Source of the DNA: Lewinella sp. W8
Lineage (GTDB): Bacteria > Bacteroidota > Bacteroidia > Chitinophagales > Saprospiraceae
Direction of reading: 5' to 3'
NCBI RefSeq assembly: GCF_004375085.3
Contig: NZ_SNAQ03000015.1
Location: forward strand, 1-64,000
Length of the DNA stretch: 64,000 nucleotides
Shown here piece after piece: positions 8,234 through 17,383 of this stretch. Every line of letters begins with the position of its first letter. Position 1 is the first letter of the stretch. The position numbers and the translations under genes were made by a program. The notes below the pieces were generated by a model that ran no database searches, was not told where the DNA came from, and saw nothing but the letters and a program-made list of their open reading frames with translations.

Positions 8234-8386
8234 TCCTCAGGCCGCCCTTAGCTAAGCCGAAAGGCGCGGCAGTCAAGAGGTGAGCGGGTAGGATATTTAC
8301 GTCATCGCCAGTCATAAGCCCCAAATTTCTTTCGTTGCCTTGTGGAATTTTCTCGCCCGGGTCGTCCCTTAGGAAAACCCAAGACT

Positions 8387-10465
8387 ATGCGCGTTCTTTT
8401 ACCCCTATTCTTCAGCTTGCTCGGAGCAGGTCTTTTCGGACAACGCATCACCGTTCAGGATCCGATCGATTTCATTACCCAATTTCAGGACATCTATGTC
8501 GATGACGCCGGAACCGGCTACGCCGTCGGCACCTGCGGGGCCATCGTGTACACCGAAGACGATGGGGCCAACTGGTCCCTGATCGACGGTCCGCTGACGG
8601 ACGATAACTACGGTGCCGTGGGGTGCTCCCCCGCCGGCTGTGCCGCCGGAGTGGTGGTCGGGGGAACCGGCTACCTGGCCCTCCGCCAGGGGAACGGCAA
8701 CTGGACCGTCACCCAGGAATTTGGCACGCCCTTTGGCGTAGAGAATATTCACTGGCTCACCGACCAGGTGGTGATCGCGGACCTCGGTCAGGATGAATAC
8801 TACCGGTCCACCGACGGTGGCCAGAGTTGGAGTGCCCTGACCCTGCCCGTTAACTTGCGGGACGATATGTCTTTCCCCACGGCCGCCAATGGCTACTTCC
8901 TCGGAGATGACCAGAAAATCTACAACACCAAAGACCAGGGCGTTTCCTGGCAGGAAACCGGTTACACCCACGACACCACCTTCCGCAAAATTTTCACCTT
9001 TGACGACGACGTCATCTTTTTCATGGATGCAGCTTACGACATCAGTCGCAGCCTGGACGGCGGCCAGACCTTCACCACCGTCACCCCGGACGTCAACGTC
9101 AGAACCGCGGATTACTTCATCGCCTTTTCCCCCGACACCATCGGGGTGGCCACCGGCTTCAACACCACCTACCTGAGTGCTGATGCAGGCGCCACCTGGG
9201 TACGGCCCGCTTCCGGAGAAATTGCCACCGGGATACGGGGCAAATACCATAAGCGGGGAGATAACGTCTGGATCCTGGGCGCCATTTCGGCCGTGTATTA
9301 CTCCGCAAGTGGCTTTGAAGACTTTGTCTCCCAAATTCCGGGAGAGCGCGACGCCCGCCTGCTCGCCATTGCCTTTGCGAACGACGAGGTGGGTTATGCG
9401 GCCGGAAATTTCGGCCGGGCCCTGAAAACCGAAGATGGTGGTGACAGCTGGATCCCCATTGAAGTCCGACCCAATAGTTCGGGCATTTACTACAACATTG
9501 AAGTCTTCAGTGAAAACGAGGTCGTCTTCTTCTCCAATGGCCTCTCCCCACAGGTGACCACCGACGGGGGAGCTACTTTCACCGACTGGCTCCCCGCTTC
9601 CGTCCCCAGCGAAGACCAGCAGGTTTTCCACTACCAGCGCTTACCCGGAGGGCGGCAATACCTTCTGGGGCAGGAGAATGCCCTGTATACCGACGATGGC
9701 ACCACCTACACCAGCGTTCCGGTCTCCCTGCCCCGCACCCCGGATGCCATGTTCTTCGCCGACGATAACAACGGCTGGGTTGCGGGTACGCGGTTCATTT
9801 ACCGCACCCGTGATGGTGGACTCAGCTGGCAGGAAATCACCCTGCCGACCACCCAGCCCCTGGAGAGTCTGTACTTTTTCGACGCCAACAATGGCATGAC
9901 TTCCACCGGTAGTCGGGTATACCTCACCACCGACGGAGGGGACACCTGGGACACGGGCGCCAGTCCGGGGGGCTACGATTTCCGGCTGAACGCCGACGAC
10001 GGTGGGATTTACGTGGCCTCCTTCTCCACGGGAAATAACGGCACCGTCAACCGGAGCTACGATCAGGGCCAGAGTTGGGAAGAAATCGCCTACGTATGTG
10101 CCCCCTTCCGGGGAGGCACGCTGACGCCAAGCGGTAAGTTTTTCTACGGCATCGGCGACGGGGGCATCATCGTCAAGGTAGACATCGACGTGGTTAACCC
10201 CGTCCGGGAACGGACGGTTGCGGAGCCCCTGCGTGTCTTTCCCAATCCTGTAAGCACCTTGCTTACCCTCGAAGTCCCGCCCGGAACCCGGGCCGCTACG
10301 GTGAGTGTATTCTCCGCCGACGGAAGGTTGGTCCAGGAAGATCGGGTGGCGCCCGGCCAGCCGGTTCACCGGATGGACGTAGGTCTGCTACCGAAGGGTA
10401 TGTACCTGGTGCGGTGGTCCGGCGACAACGGATCGGTGCGGTCGGCAAGGATCGTACGGCAGTAA
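8387..10465 (+). CDS. YCF48/BNR-repeat beta-propeller protein with T9SS sorting tail
   Basis: 692 residues from ATG 8387, which gives the signal peptide MRVLLPLFFSLLGAGLFGQ. The body is made of repeated blades with motifs such as TEDDGANWS, STDGGQSWSAL, TKDQGVSWQE, TEDGGDSWIP, TRDGGLSWQE and TTDGGDTWDT, the Asp-box pattern of BNR/sortilin/YCF48-like propellers. The last ~85 residues (LRVFPNPVSTLLTLEVP through GMYLVRWSG) are a type A T9SS C-terminal domain, so the protein should be secreted across the outer membrane and perhaps anchored to the surface. It is a paralogue of the next gene, with alternating blocks of near-identical wording. The ligand or enzymatic role is unknown; family members bind proteins or sugars. 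Confidence 0.88.
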   Translation: MRVLLPLFFSLLGAGLFGQRITVQDPIDFITQFQDIYVDDAGTGYAVGTCGAIVYTEDDGANWSLIDGPLTDDNYGAVGCSPAGCAAGVVVGGTGYLALRQGNGNWTVTQEFGTPFGVENIHWLTDQVVIADLGQDEYYRSTDGGQSWSALTLPVNLRDDMSFPTAANGYFLGDDQKIYNTKDQGVSWQETGYTHDTTFRKIFTFDDDVIFFMDAAYDISRSLDGGQTFTTVTPDVNVRTADYFIAFSPDTIGVATGFNTTYLSADAGATWVRPASGEIATGIRGKYHKRGDNVWILGAISAVYYSASGFEDFVSQIPGERDARLLAIAFANDEVGYAAGNFGRALKTEDGGDSWIPIEVRPNSSGIYYNIEVFSENEVVFFSNGLSPQVTTDGGATFTDWLPASVPSEDQQVFHYQRLPGGRQYLLGQENALYTDDGTTYTSVPVSLPRTPDAMFFADDNNGWVAGTRFIYRTRDGGLSWQEITLPTTQPLESLYFFDANNGMTSTGSRVYLTTDGGDTWDTGASPGGYDFRLNADDGGIYVASFSTGNNGTVNRSYDQGQSWEEIAYVCAPFRGGTLTPSGKFFYGIGDGGIIVKVDIDVVNPVRERTVAEPLRVFPNPVSTLLTLEVPPGTRAATVSVFSADGRLVQEDRVAPGQPVHRMDVGLLPKGMYLVRWSGDNGSVRSARIVRQ

Positions 10466-10487
10466 GGCCAGTTCTCCCGCATGACGC

Positions 10488-10541
10488 AGAGCTCTCCGGC
10501 GAAGGGAAGCGCCCAGGTGCCCTTCCCCGTCGGAGAGCTCT
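10488..10541 (+). terminator. Long terminator-like hairpin
   Basis: AGAGCTCTCCG (10488-10498) pairs with CGGAGAGCTCT (10531-10541), with further partial pairing inside (GAAGGG with CCTTCC). It follows the stop at 10465 by 22 bp. The T-run after it is weak (CTTCC). Confidence 0.55.
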
Positions 10542-10681
10542 CTTCCGTTAGAAATGGCCTTCTCTATGAATTCCGGTAGTTTTTTTGAATCCTTGATAAG
10601 GGGGAGGTTGCGTGAGTGATAAAGGAAGACTTTTGGTATGAACAACACCTCACTAATCGCTTCGCTCTAAAATCACTCATT

Positions 10682-12772
10682 ATGAAACGAATAATCCTTC
10701 CCGTATTCCTCCTTACGCCCTTCTTGCTGCTGGCCCAGCTGGACGGCGTCGTCTATCCCAAAAACTTCGACACCAAATTCCAGGACGTTTACGTTGACGG
10801 CAACGACTTCGGGTACGCCGTCGGCACCTGTGGCGTGGTGGCGCAAACGCAGGATGCCGGGGTAAGCTGGACCGTCCTGCCCGCCCTGGAGGGCGAATAC
10901 GATTTCTACGCCGTCACCTGTCCCAATGATGACTGCAGTCAGGCCGTCATTGGTGGAGAGGGCGCCATCTTCAAGCGACAAAGCAACGGTAGTTTTTCCC
11001 TGGTTGGTAGCGGCGACGACTACATGGTAGATTACTTCCATCAGCTGGCCGGCGGTACCATCATTGGCGACGGACAGAGGGATCAATACCTCCGCACCAC
11101 CGACGGAGGAAGCAGTTGGACGGTCATCCCGCTAGACGTACTGCAAGGCAATGAAATGGCCTTTGGGGACAATAATACCGGGTACTACATGGATAACGAA
11201 CAGGCCCTGAGGAAAACCACTGATGCCGGACTTACCTGGTCCACCACCGGGTTTACCCTACCGGGAGGAAGTGTTCGTACGATGTACTTCCGGGACGCCG
11301 ACAACGGGTGGTTCCAGGAGGGCAGCAGCCGCAGTTTCTGGAGAACGACCGATGGCGGCGTGACCTGGACCGACCTGGAAGTAACCGACGGTCCCCGGGC
11401 GGCGCTCTACCTGGAATCTTTCTCCGAAACCCACCTGGTTTGCCTGGCGCTGGTCAACGACCTGTGGACGAGCATGGATGGCGGCGCGACCTGGACGCGG
11501 GGAGACTTCCCAACTCCCCAGGGAACGCGCCCCGGCTTCTACAATTACCACCGTCGGGGCGACGAGTTTTTCATCCCCAGTGATGCGGGTGAAGTCTTTT
11601 ATTCTCCGGCAGGCTTTACGGACTGGGAGACCACCTTTGGCGGCAATCGTGGTAGCGTCACCAACATCGAATTTGGCACGAACGAGCTGGGAGTAGCCGT
11701 AGGTTTCACCGGATTTTCCGTCATCACCCGGGACGGCGGAGACACCTGGGAGGAACTCGATGACGTGGGCGGTATTCCCCGTGCATCAGACATTTTCTTC
11801 CTCTCCGATGACACCTTCGTTATTCTGTATTCCAACGCCGATCCCCGCATCAGCCGCGACGGAGGTAATACGTTCTCTACCCTCGAGGTAGACCCCTCGA
11901 ACAACCGCCAGAACTACACCCAGATGGAAAGGCTACCGAGTGGAAGGCTTTACCTCCACGGCTTCGAAACCGGGGCCTATTCCGACGATGAAGGTGAATC
12001 CTGGACCCTCACCAATGGGGCATCCACCTTTGCGGCCGCCTCCATGGCCTTCATCAGCGATCAGGTCGGCTTTGCCGGCGGACTCCAGGGGCAGATGAGC
12101 CGGACCCTGGACGGTGGCTTGACCTGGACGGACCTGACCAAACCCAGTACCAGCTCCTCGGACATTACCTCCCTCTATTTCACCTCCGCCGACGAGGGCT
12201 ACGTGGCTACCTCCACCACCCAGTACCGCACCACCGACGGTGGGCAAACCTGGACGATGAATCGGGATGCCGGGGGCAGCAACTACCGGGTTTCTCCCGA
12301 CGGAACGGCCATCTACGCCGCCCGCTACGAGAGCGGCAATAACGGCACCTTCCGGCGGTCTACCGACGGCGGACAAACCTTTGAGGTACTGGACTACAGC
12401 TGCGCCGCCCTGCGCGGCGGCGGTTTGACCCCCGACGGAAAGTTCTTCTTCACCGGAGGAGATGGCGGACACATTCGTAAGCACGACATCGACCGTCTCG
12501 TTCCGGTTCGGAACAATTTCGTAACCGCGAAACGACTGAAGGTCTACCCCAACCCCGCCGCGGGCCAGACGACCCTGGAGCTGCCCGTACAGTCCGTAAC
12601 TACCCGGCTGTCCATCTTCTCTGCCGACGGCCGCCAGGTTCAACAACTTAACGTACCCGCCGGAACGGAGCGCTTCCGCGTGGACCTGTTGAACCTTAAT
12701 CCCGGACTGTATCTCCTGTCGTGGGTCGGTACCGAAGGAGAAAGACACACCGGCAGATTGGTGGTACGCTAA
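10682..12772 (+). CDS. YCF48/BNR-repeat beta-propeller protein with T9SS sorting tail (paralogue)
   Basis: 696 residues from ATG 10682 (MKRIILPVFLLTPFLLLAQ signal peptide). It shares with the preceding protein the opening KNFDTKFQDVYVDG block, the YAVGTCG motif, repeated Asp-box blades (TTDGGSSWT, TTDAGLTWS, TTDGGVTWT, TRDGGDTWEE, TLDGGLTWTD, TTDGGQTWTM) and a closing CAALRGGGLTPDGKFFFTGGDGG region. The C-terminal ~85 residues (LKVYPNPAAGQTTLELP to GLYLLSWVG) are a T9SS type A domain. The two genes are probably a tandem duplication that has diverged. A strong terminator follows. Confidence 0.88.
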   Translation: MKRIILPVFLLTPFLLLAQLDGVVYPKNFDTKFQDVYVDGNDFGYAVGTCGVVAQTQDAGVSWTVLPALEGEYDFYAVTCPNDDCSQAVIGGEGAIFKRQSNGSFSLVGSGDDYMVDYFHQLAGGTIIGDGQRDQYLRTTDGGSSWTVIPLDVLQGNEMAFGDNNTGYYMDNEQALRKTTDAGLTWSTTGFTLPGGSVRTMYFRDADNGWFQEGSSRSFWRTTDGGVTWTDLEVTDGPRAALYLESFSETHLVCLALVNDLWTSMDGGATWTRGDFPTPQGTRPGFYNYHRRGDEFFIPSDAGEVFYSPAGFTDWETTFGGNRGSVTNIEFGTNELGVAVGFTGFSVITRDGGDTWEELDDVGGIPRASDIFFLSDDTFVILYSNADPRISRDGGNTFSTLEVDPSNNRQNYTQMERLPSGRLYLHGFETGAYSDDEGESWTLTNGASTFAAASMAFISDQVGFAGGLQGQMSRTLDGGLTWTDLTKPSTSSSDITSLYFTSADEGYVATSTTQYRTTDGGQTWTMNRDAGGSNYRVSPDGTAIYAARYESGNNGTFRRSTDGGQTFEVLDYSCAALRGGGLTPDGKFFFTGGDGGHIRKHDIDRLVPVRNNFVTAKRLKVYPNPAAGQTTLELPVQSVTTRLSIFSADGRQVQQLNVPAGTERFRVDLLNLNPGLYLLSWVGTEGERHTGRLVVR

Positions 12773-12838
12773 GTAGCCTCCACTGTCCACCCAGGACCCC
12801 ATTGACGCTGGTCACTACAAACTATTTTGAGTGATTTT

Positions 12839-12880
12839 ACGCCCCTGCTGATAGCCATTATCAGCGGGGGTGTTTGTTTT
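12839..12880 (+). terminator. Intrinsic terminator
   Basis: Arms around CCCCTGCTGATA and TATCAGCGGGGG with a GCCAT loop, then TGTTTGTTTT. It lies 67 bp after the stop of the second propeller gene. Confidence 0.8.
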
Positions 12881-12954
12881 CCGGATTTTTTCTCCCGGCG
12901 GCCAACGTCCGGTCATTTCCCCCCGTCTACTCCGGCAGACCATCTTTCCGGATT

Positions 12955-13629
12955 ATGACCAAGAACCTGTTCCTACCCCTGCTCTTAGGGGCCAGCCTCC
13001 TCATTATGACGGGCTGCGACGACGATCAAGCGATCGTCACCCCTACGCCCACCCCACCTACTGAAGGACTGATCAACTTCCAGGACCCCGAAGTCGGCCA
13101 GGTGAACGCCTACCAGACCATCAGTTATTCGTGCGGGGAAGCACTTCCCAATGACCGGCCGGAACTTCGGTTAACGGTAACGGGGGTCAGCGACACGGAA
13201 ATTGAATTTACCGAAACTTTTGGCAACGCCGACCCCGTAGTGTTCACCGCCGAAAGACGCCCCGGCAATCTGCTCATCAGCGCGGAGGATCGCCGGGCCA
13301 CGGAACTGTTTTTCTTTTACGGCTCCGACAGCATCCGCCTTGATGCTCCCCCCACGGCCACCCTCAGCCAGAAGGATTGTGTGTTCTTTGACGGAGCCGA
13401 GAAGTTTACCGGAGACTACGTAGCGATGGTGCCCGCCTACAGCATCGGCGACCTTACTTTTCAGGATTTGAAGACCGTAAGCTGCGTTCCAACCATCCTC
13501 GACCTGGATGGCTACCTCCTCTACAATGAATTCACCCTGAAGGCATCCATTTCCGCTACCTCCAGCGAATTTGGGGGCCAGGTAGACCGCTTCGTACGAA
13601 GTTTCGTACTGATCGAAGACCCGGAATAA
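12955..13629 (+). CDS. Lipoprotein, hypothetical
   Basis: 224 residues from ATG 12955, which gives a lipoprotein signal ending LLIMTGC; the longer frame upstream would bury it. The mature part starts with acidic DDDQ and a Pro/Thr-rich spacer and then appears all-beta, with single cysteines in YSCGEALP, QKDCVFF and TVSCVPT. I do not recognise the family. It follows the terminator of the propeller pair, so it probably has its own promoter, which I could not identify. Confidence 0.65.
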   Translation: MTKNLFLPLLLGASLLIMTGCDDDQAIVTPTPTPPTEGLINFQDPEVGQVNAYQTISYSCGEALPNDRPELRLTVTGVSDTEIEFTETFGNADPVVFTAERRPGNLLISAEDRRATELFFFYGSDSIRLDAPPTATLSQKDCVFFDGAEKFTGDYVAMVPAYSIGDLTFQDLKTVSCVPTILDLDGYLLYNEFTLKASISATSSEFGGQVDRFVRSFVLIEDPE

Positions 13630-13752
13630 ACAATGGCAACGGGAGGGTTTTACCGTTTGATGATGAGTAGATGCGTACAACCCATGCTGGTGCTCCGGTT
13701 ACCCTGGTGTGCAATTGGGGCCCTCGGCCAATCGGCCAAACCTGACGCCGGT

Positions 13753-13769
13753 CCCCGAAATCTTCGGGG
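13753..13769 (+). terminator. Small terminator-like hairpin between convergent genes
   Basis: CCCCGAA and TTCGGGG around a 3-base loop, followed by a pyrimidine-rich stretch with CCCTTTTC. It could end the lipoprotein gene. The stem is only 7 bp. Confidence 0.4.
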
Positions 13770-13819
13770 CCGTTGCCCTTTTCGACCTCGCTAGGCTCGC
13801 CGCGGCTATTGCGCCTCCA

Positions 13820-15283
13820 CTATTCGACCCACCCCGGCAAGACGCCCGGCTGAAAATTCCAGAGCAAGGGTAAGATGAAATACCCCACGAGGGCGATGAT
13901 GAGGATAGAGATCAGGTTCAGCCGTAACCCGGCCCGCACCATATCCGGAATGGTCAGGTACCCCGAACCGAAAACGACGGCATTGGGGGGCGTAGCTACC
14001 GGCAGCATAAAGGCACAGGTGGCGGCCAGCGTGGCGGGCACCATCAGGGTGTAGGGATGAATCCCCAGGGGGATAGCCGCGGCGGCCAGCACGGGCATCA
14101 GCATGGAGGTGGTAGCCACGTTACTGGTCACTTCGGTCATGAAGTTTACCGCGGCAACGACCACCAGCGTTACCACGAAAAGCCCTACCCCGTCGGGCAC
14201 CGTGAGGGAAGCGGCGATGTAGTCCGCCAGTCCACTGGCGGCAAAACCCGCCGCCAGCGCAAAGCCTCCCCCCAACAGGAGTACGATTCCCCAGGGCAGC
14301 TTGACCGCTTCCTTCCAACTCAGCAAGGGGCTCCCATTATCCTTGCCCGGTAACAGAAACAGGGCAAAAGCACCGGTCATACCGATGACCGTATCGCTAA
14401 TTCCCGGAATGAGGGGGGCCAGGATGGATTTCCGGAAGATCCACCCCAGGGCCGTCAGCACGAAAACGACGAGCACCTTGATCTCTTCGGTGGTAATGGG
14501 CCCCAACTCTCGCTGTAATCGGCGGATTTCCTGACGACCACCAGAAAAGCCCGTTGACCGAAACTTGAAGGCCACCCGGGTCAGGTATACCCAACAAATG
14601 AATAACAGGACCAGAGAAATGGGGAACCCCAACTTGAACCATTCCATGAACCCGATGTCCACGCCGTACACGGTTTCAAGTTGTCCGACGAAAACCATAT
14701 TGACGGGGGTACCGATCAGGCTGGCCATCCCGCCAATGGAGGCGCTGTAGGCGACGGCCAGCATCAGGGCCTTGCCAAAAATGGCGTTCTCGTTTTCTTC
14801 GGTGTTGGGGTCATCCTTCAACTGAGCCGCAATGGCCATGGCAATGGGCAGCATCATCACGGAGGTGGCCGTATTGGAAATCCACATCGACAAAAGTGCC
14901 GTTGCCAGCATGGCCCCGAGAATGATCAACCGCAGGTTGGAGCCAATGAGGTAAATCACCCCAAGCGCAATGCGGCGGTGAAGGTTCCACTTCTCGATGG
15001 ACATGGCAATGATGAAGCCCCCCAAGAACAGAAAGACCAGGTAGTGTCCGTAGGGAGCCGTGGCCTCCGCCGTTTCCATGGCCCCCGTCAGGGGGAACAA
15101 AACGATGGGCAGCAGCGCCGTAACGGCAATGGGAATAGCTTCGGTAATCCACCAGACGGCCATCCAGGCCGTAACGGCCAGAACGGCGGTACCGGCGGCC
15201 GGCAGGCCTTCCGGTCGAACGAAGGCGAGAATCAGGGCAAAGAGCAGGGGGCCCAGGACCAGGCCGATACGTTTGGTGTCCAT
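13820..15283 (-). CDS. DASS/SLC13-family sodium:dicarboxylate or sulfate symporter
   Basis: 487 residues with about 11-12 membrane helices, the usual size for the divalent anion:sodium symporter family. The two substrate and sodium clamshell motifs are visible: ISNTATSVMMLPIA (about 135-148) and TSNVATTSMLMP (about 390-402), which face each other in the VcINDY structure. The second motif has SNV instead of SNT, which also occurs in active family members. Substrates of the family are succinate, citrate, tartrate, sulfate and similar anions. It is the last gene of a leftward cluster after glycerate kinase (41 bp gap), which suggests import of a hydroxy-carboxylate that ends in glycerate. Confidence 0.9.
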   Translation of the reverse strand: MDTKRIGLVLGPLLFALILAFVRPEGLPAAGTAVLAVTAWMAVWWITEAIPIAVTALLPIVLFPLTGAMETAEATAPYGHYLVFLFLGGFIIAMSIEKWNLHRRIALGVIYLIGSNLRLIILGAMLATALLSMWISNTATSVMMLPIAMAIAAQLKDDPNTEENENAIFGKALMLAVAYSASIGGMASLIGTPVNMVFVGQLETVYGVDIGFMEWFKLGFPISLVLLFICWVYLTRVAFKFRSTGFSGGRQEIRRLQRELGPITTEEIKVLVVFVLTALGWIFRKSILAPLIPGISDTVIGMTGAFALFLLPGKDNGSPLLSWKEAVKLPWGIVLLLGGGFALAAGFAASGLADYIAASLTVPDGVGLFVVTLVVVAAVNFMTEVTSNVATTSMLMPVLAAAAIPLGIHPYTLMVPATLAATCAFMLPVATPPNAVVFGSGYLTIPDMVRAGLRLNLISILIIALVGYFILPLLWNFQPGVLPGWVE

Positions 15284-15324
15284 TCGGGGGAATTCTCTCG
15301 GAGTAAAAACCTCCGGAAGGTAAG

Positions 15325-16446
15325 TTATTCCCCGCGAAGCGTGTTGACGGTAAGCTCTTCGAGCAATTGGCTCGTCTCCTGCATGGCCCGCCGGAGATCT
15401 ACGCCCGGCATCTCCAGGAGGGCGGCCACGCGGTCCAGCCCCAGTTCCTGGCGCTCCGACTCCGTCAGGGAGCTGCCCCCTCCCAGCGCAATCACCCGCT
15501 CTACCCCCGCCGTGCGGGCCCGTCGGGTAACGCCGCTTATCACCTTACCGCGTACCGTCTGATGATCAATGCGGCCCTCTCCGGTAATGACCAGATCCGC
15601 ACCCCGAAGCTGCTCTTCCAGCCCCAGCAAGTCCATCATCAGGTCAATGCCCGGCACCAACCGACCACCCAGAAAAGCCACGATGCCGGCCCCCAGTCCG
15701 CCGGCCGCCCCGGCCCCGGGTAAATCGGCCACCGCAACGTCCAACCAGTGGTTGATCCGACTGGCGAAATGCCGCATGTTCCGCTCCAGTTCCGGAAGAT
15801 CCTCAGGACTTGCCCCCTTCTGGGGAGCGTAGGTATAGGTAGCGCCTTCGGGACCCAAAAGTGGGTTATCCACGTCACAAACGGCGGTAAATTCCACCTC
15901 CCGGACCAGGGGGTTTACGTCCTTCTGGTCGATCCGCACGATCCATTCCAGCGAATCTCCCATGGGCACGAAGTCGTGCTCCTTATCCCCGAAAAACCGG
16001 TAACCGACCGCGGCGGCCATCCCGGCACCTCCGTCGTTGGTGGCGCTTCCGCCCAGAAAAAGATGGACCTGGCGGACACCCCGGGCCAGCGCATCCTCAA
16101 TGAGCATGCCCACCCCGATGGTCGTGGTGTTTCGGGGGTTCCGGAGTTCCTCCGGGACCTGCACCAGTCCACAGGCCTCCGCGATTTCGATAAAGGCCAT
16201 CCCGTCTCCCAGCAAATAATGGGCCTCGACGGGCGTGCGCAACGGCCCGGTAACGGTTACCCGTCGGCGCTGCAATCCCAGCAAATCTTTTAACAGGCTC
16301 AGGGAGCCATCGCCTCCGTCGGCAAGAGGCTGCTCGATGATTTCCGCATCGGGGTACACCCGTCGCACCCCGCGCCCGATGGCGCGGGCGACCTCCCGGC
16401 CGCTCAGGCTACCCTTAAACTTATCCGGAGCGATGACCACCTTCAT
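15325..16446 (-). CDS. Glycerate kinase (GarK/GlxK type)
   Basis: 373 residues, normal length for class II glycerate kinases. It starts with the family hallmark MKVVIAPDKFKGSLSGREVA and then QPLADGGDGSLSLL. The region HLFLGGSATNDGGAGMAAAVG (about 128-148) and the late GEGRIDHQTVRGKVISGV block (about 290-307) are typical. It phosphorylates D-glycerate with ATP to 2-phosphoglycerate (this GarK-like family) and so feeds glycolysis. It sits between a DUF1080 protein (20 bp upstream) and a carboxylate importer (41 bp downstream), so the three are probably co-transcribed. Confidence 0.92.
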   Translation of the reverse strand: MKVVIAPDKFKGSLSGREVARAIGRGVRRVYPDAEIIEQPLADGGDGSLSLLKDLLGLQRRRVTVTGPLRTPVEAHYLLGDGMAFIEIAEACGLVQVPEELRNPRNTTTIGVGMLIEDALARGVRQVHLFLGGSATNDGGAGMAAAVGYRFFGDKEHDFVPMGDSLEWIVRIDQKDVNPLVREVEFTAVCDVDNPLLGPEGATYTYAPQKGASPEDLPELERNMRHFASRINHWLDVAVADLPGAGAAGGLGAGIVAFLGGRLVPGIDLMMDLLGLEEQLRGADLVITGEGRIDHQTVRGKVISGVTRRARTAGVERVIALGGGSSLTESERQELGLDRVAALLEMPGVDLRRAMQETSQLLEELTVNTLRGE

Positions 16447-16466
16447 GGCGGAATTCTTTGTGGGCC

Positions 16467-17204
16467 CTAGAGTTCCCGGATCCAGATGTTTCGGTAGGAA
16501 ACCTTATTGGAATGATCCTGCAGCACGATGCTCCCATCATCGTGCGCCCGGTAGTGGGGCAAGCCGATATATTCGGTGGGGCCTTTGAGCTCAAAATGGT
16601 TCTGTACCAGCACGCCATTGTGCAGTACCGTAACGTAGGCCGGCCGAACGACCATGCCGTTTGTATCGAAGACCGGAGCATTAAAGATGATGTCGTAGCT
16701 GTTCCATTCTCCCATCGGACGGGTTGCGTTAACCAGCGGTGGACTTTGCTTATAGAGGGAGCCCGCCTGCCCGTTGGTATAGGTATCACTGCCGTGACTT
16801 TCCAGCACCTGAACCTCGTACCGTTCCTGTAGGAAAACCCCACTGTTACCGCGTCCCTGTCCTTCCTTATCGGGTTCGTTGGGGCTGCGCCACTCAATGT
16901 GCAACTGTACGGAGCCGAATACCCGGCGGGTTTTGATGGCTCCCGCACCGGGCTTGACCGTCAGCGTATTACCCTCCCGGGTCCACTCCACGGGACCACC
17001 ACCGTTGGCACTCACCCATTCGGCCGGATCAGCGTCTTCGCCGAGCAGAATGATGGCATCACTGGGGGGAGTATTCACGTGCTCCCCGGCCTGAACCTTC
17101 GGGGGGACGGGCGTATAGTATTCGGTAGCCTTGGGGTCCGTGATCTGCCCCTGAAGGCCAGCGGCAAAAAAGAGAAGAATAAGGGAATAGCAATACTTGA
17201 TCAT
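16467..17204 (-). CDS. DUF1080 (3-keto-disaccharide hydrolase-like) secreted protein
   Basis: 245 residues with a signal peptide (MIKYCYSLILLFFAAGLQGQ). The mature protein has the concanavalin-like fold pattern of DUF1080: FGSVQLHIEWRSPNE, GNSGVFLQERYEVQVLES, GSLYKQSPPLVNATRP, WNSYDIIFNAP, VTVLHNGVLVQNH and a closing IVLQDHSNKVSYRNIWIREL. Some members of this family hydrolyse 3-keto-glycosides; most are uncharacterised. It is the first gene of the leftward cluster with glycerate kinase and the carboxylate importer, which fits extracytoplasmic sugar or sugar-acid breakdown followed by uptake. Confidence 0.88.
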   Translation of the reverse strand: MIKYCYSLILLFFAAGLQGQITDPKATEYYTPVPPKVQAGEHVNTPPSDAIILLGEDADPAEWVSANGGGPVEWTREGNTLTVKPGAGAIKTRRVFGSVQLHIEWRSPNEPDKEGQGRGNSGVFLQERYEVQVLESHGSDTYTNGQAGSLYKQSPPLVNATRPMGEWNSYDIIFNAPVFDTNGMVVRPAYVTVLHNGVLVQNHFELKGPTEYIGLPHYRAHDDGSIVLQDHSNKVSYRNIWIREL

Positions 17205-17326
17205 GTGGCAAAATTTACGGCCTAAGGTAGAAAACTGATGGGCATTTTACTTAAAAAGCACGGGGTCAAGACGGAAAATAGGAAGCCATATCCTTACCGA
17301 AGCGGGAAGGACAGCACCACAAACAG

Positions 17327-17353
17327 GATCGGGCGAGTCCAGCTCGCCCGATC
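17327..17353 (-). terminator. Hairpin after the E2 gene
   Basis: GATCGGGCGAG and CTCGCCCGATC form a perfect 11-bp stem with a 5-base loop. Read leftward it follows the stop of the E2 gene at 17384 by 30 bp. The T-run is poor (CTGTTTGTGG). Confidence 0.55.
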
Positions 17354-17383
17354 ACCAGTAACAATTCTTTTCCCGTCGGGGAA

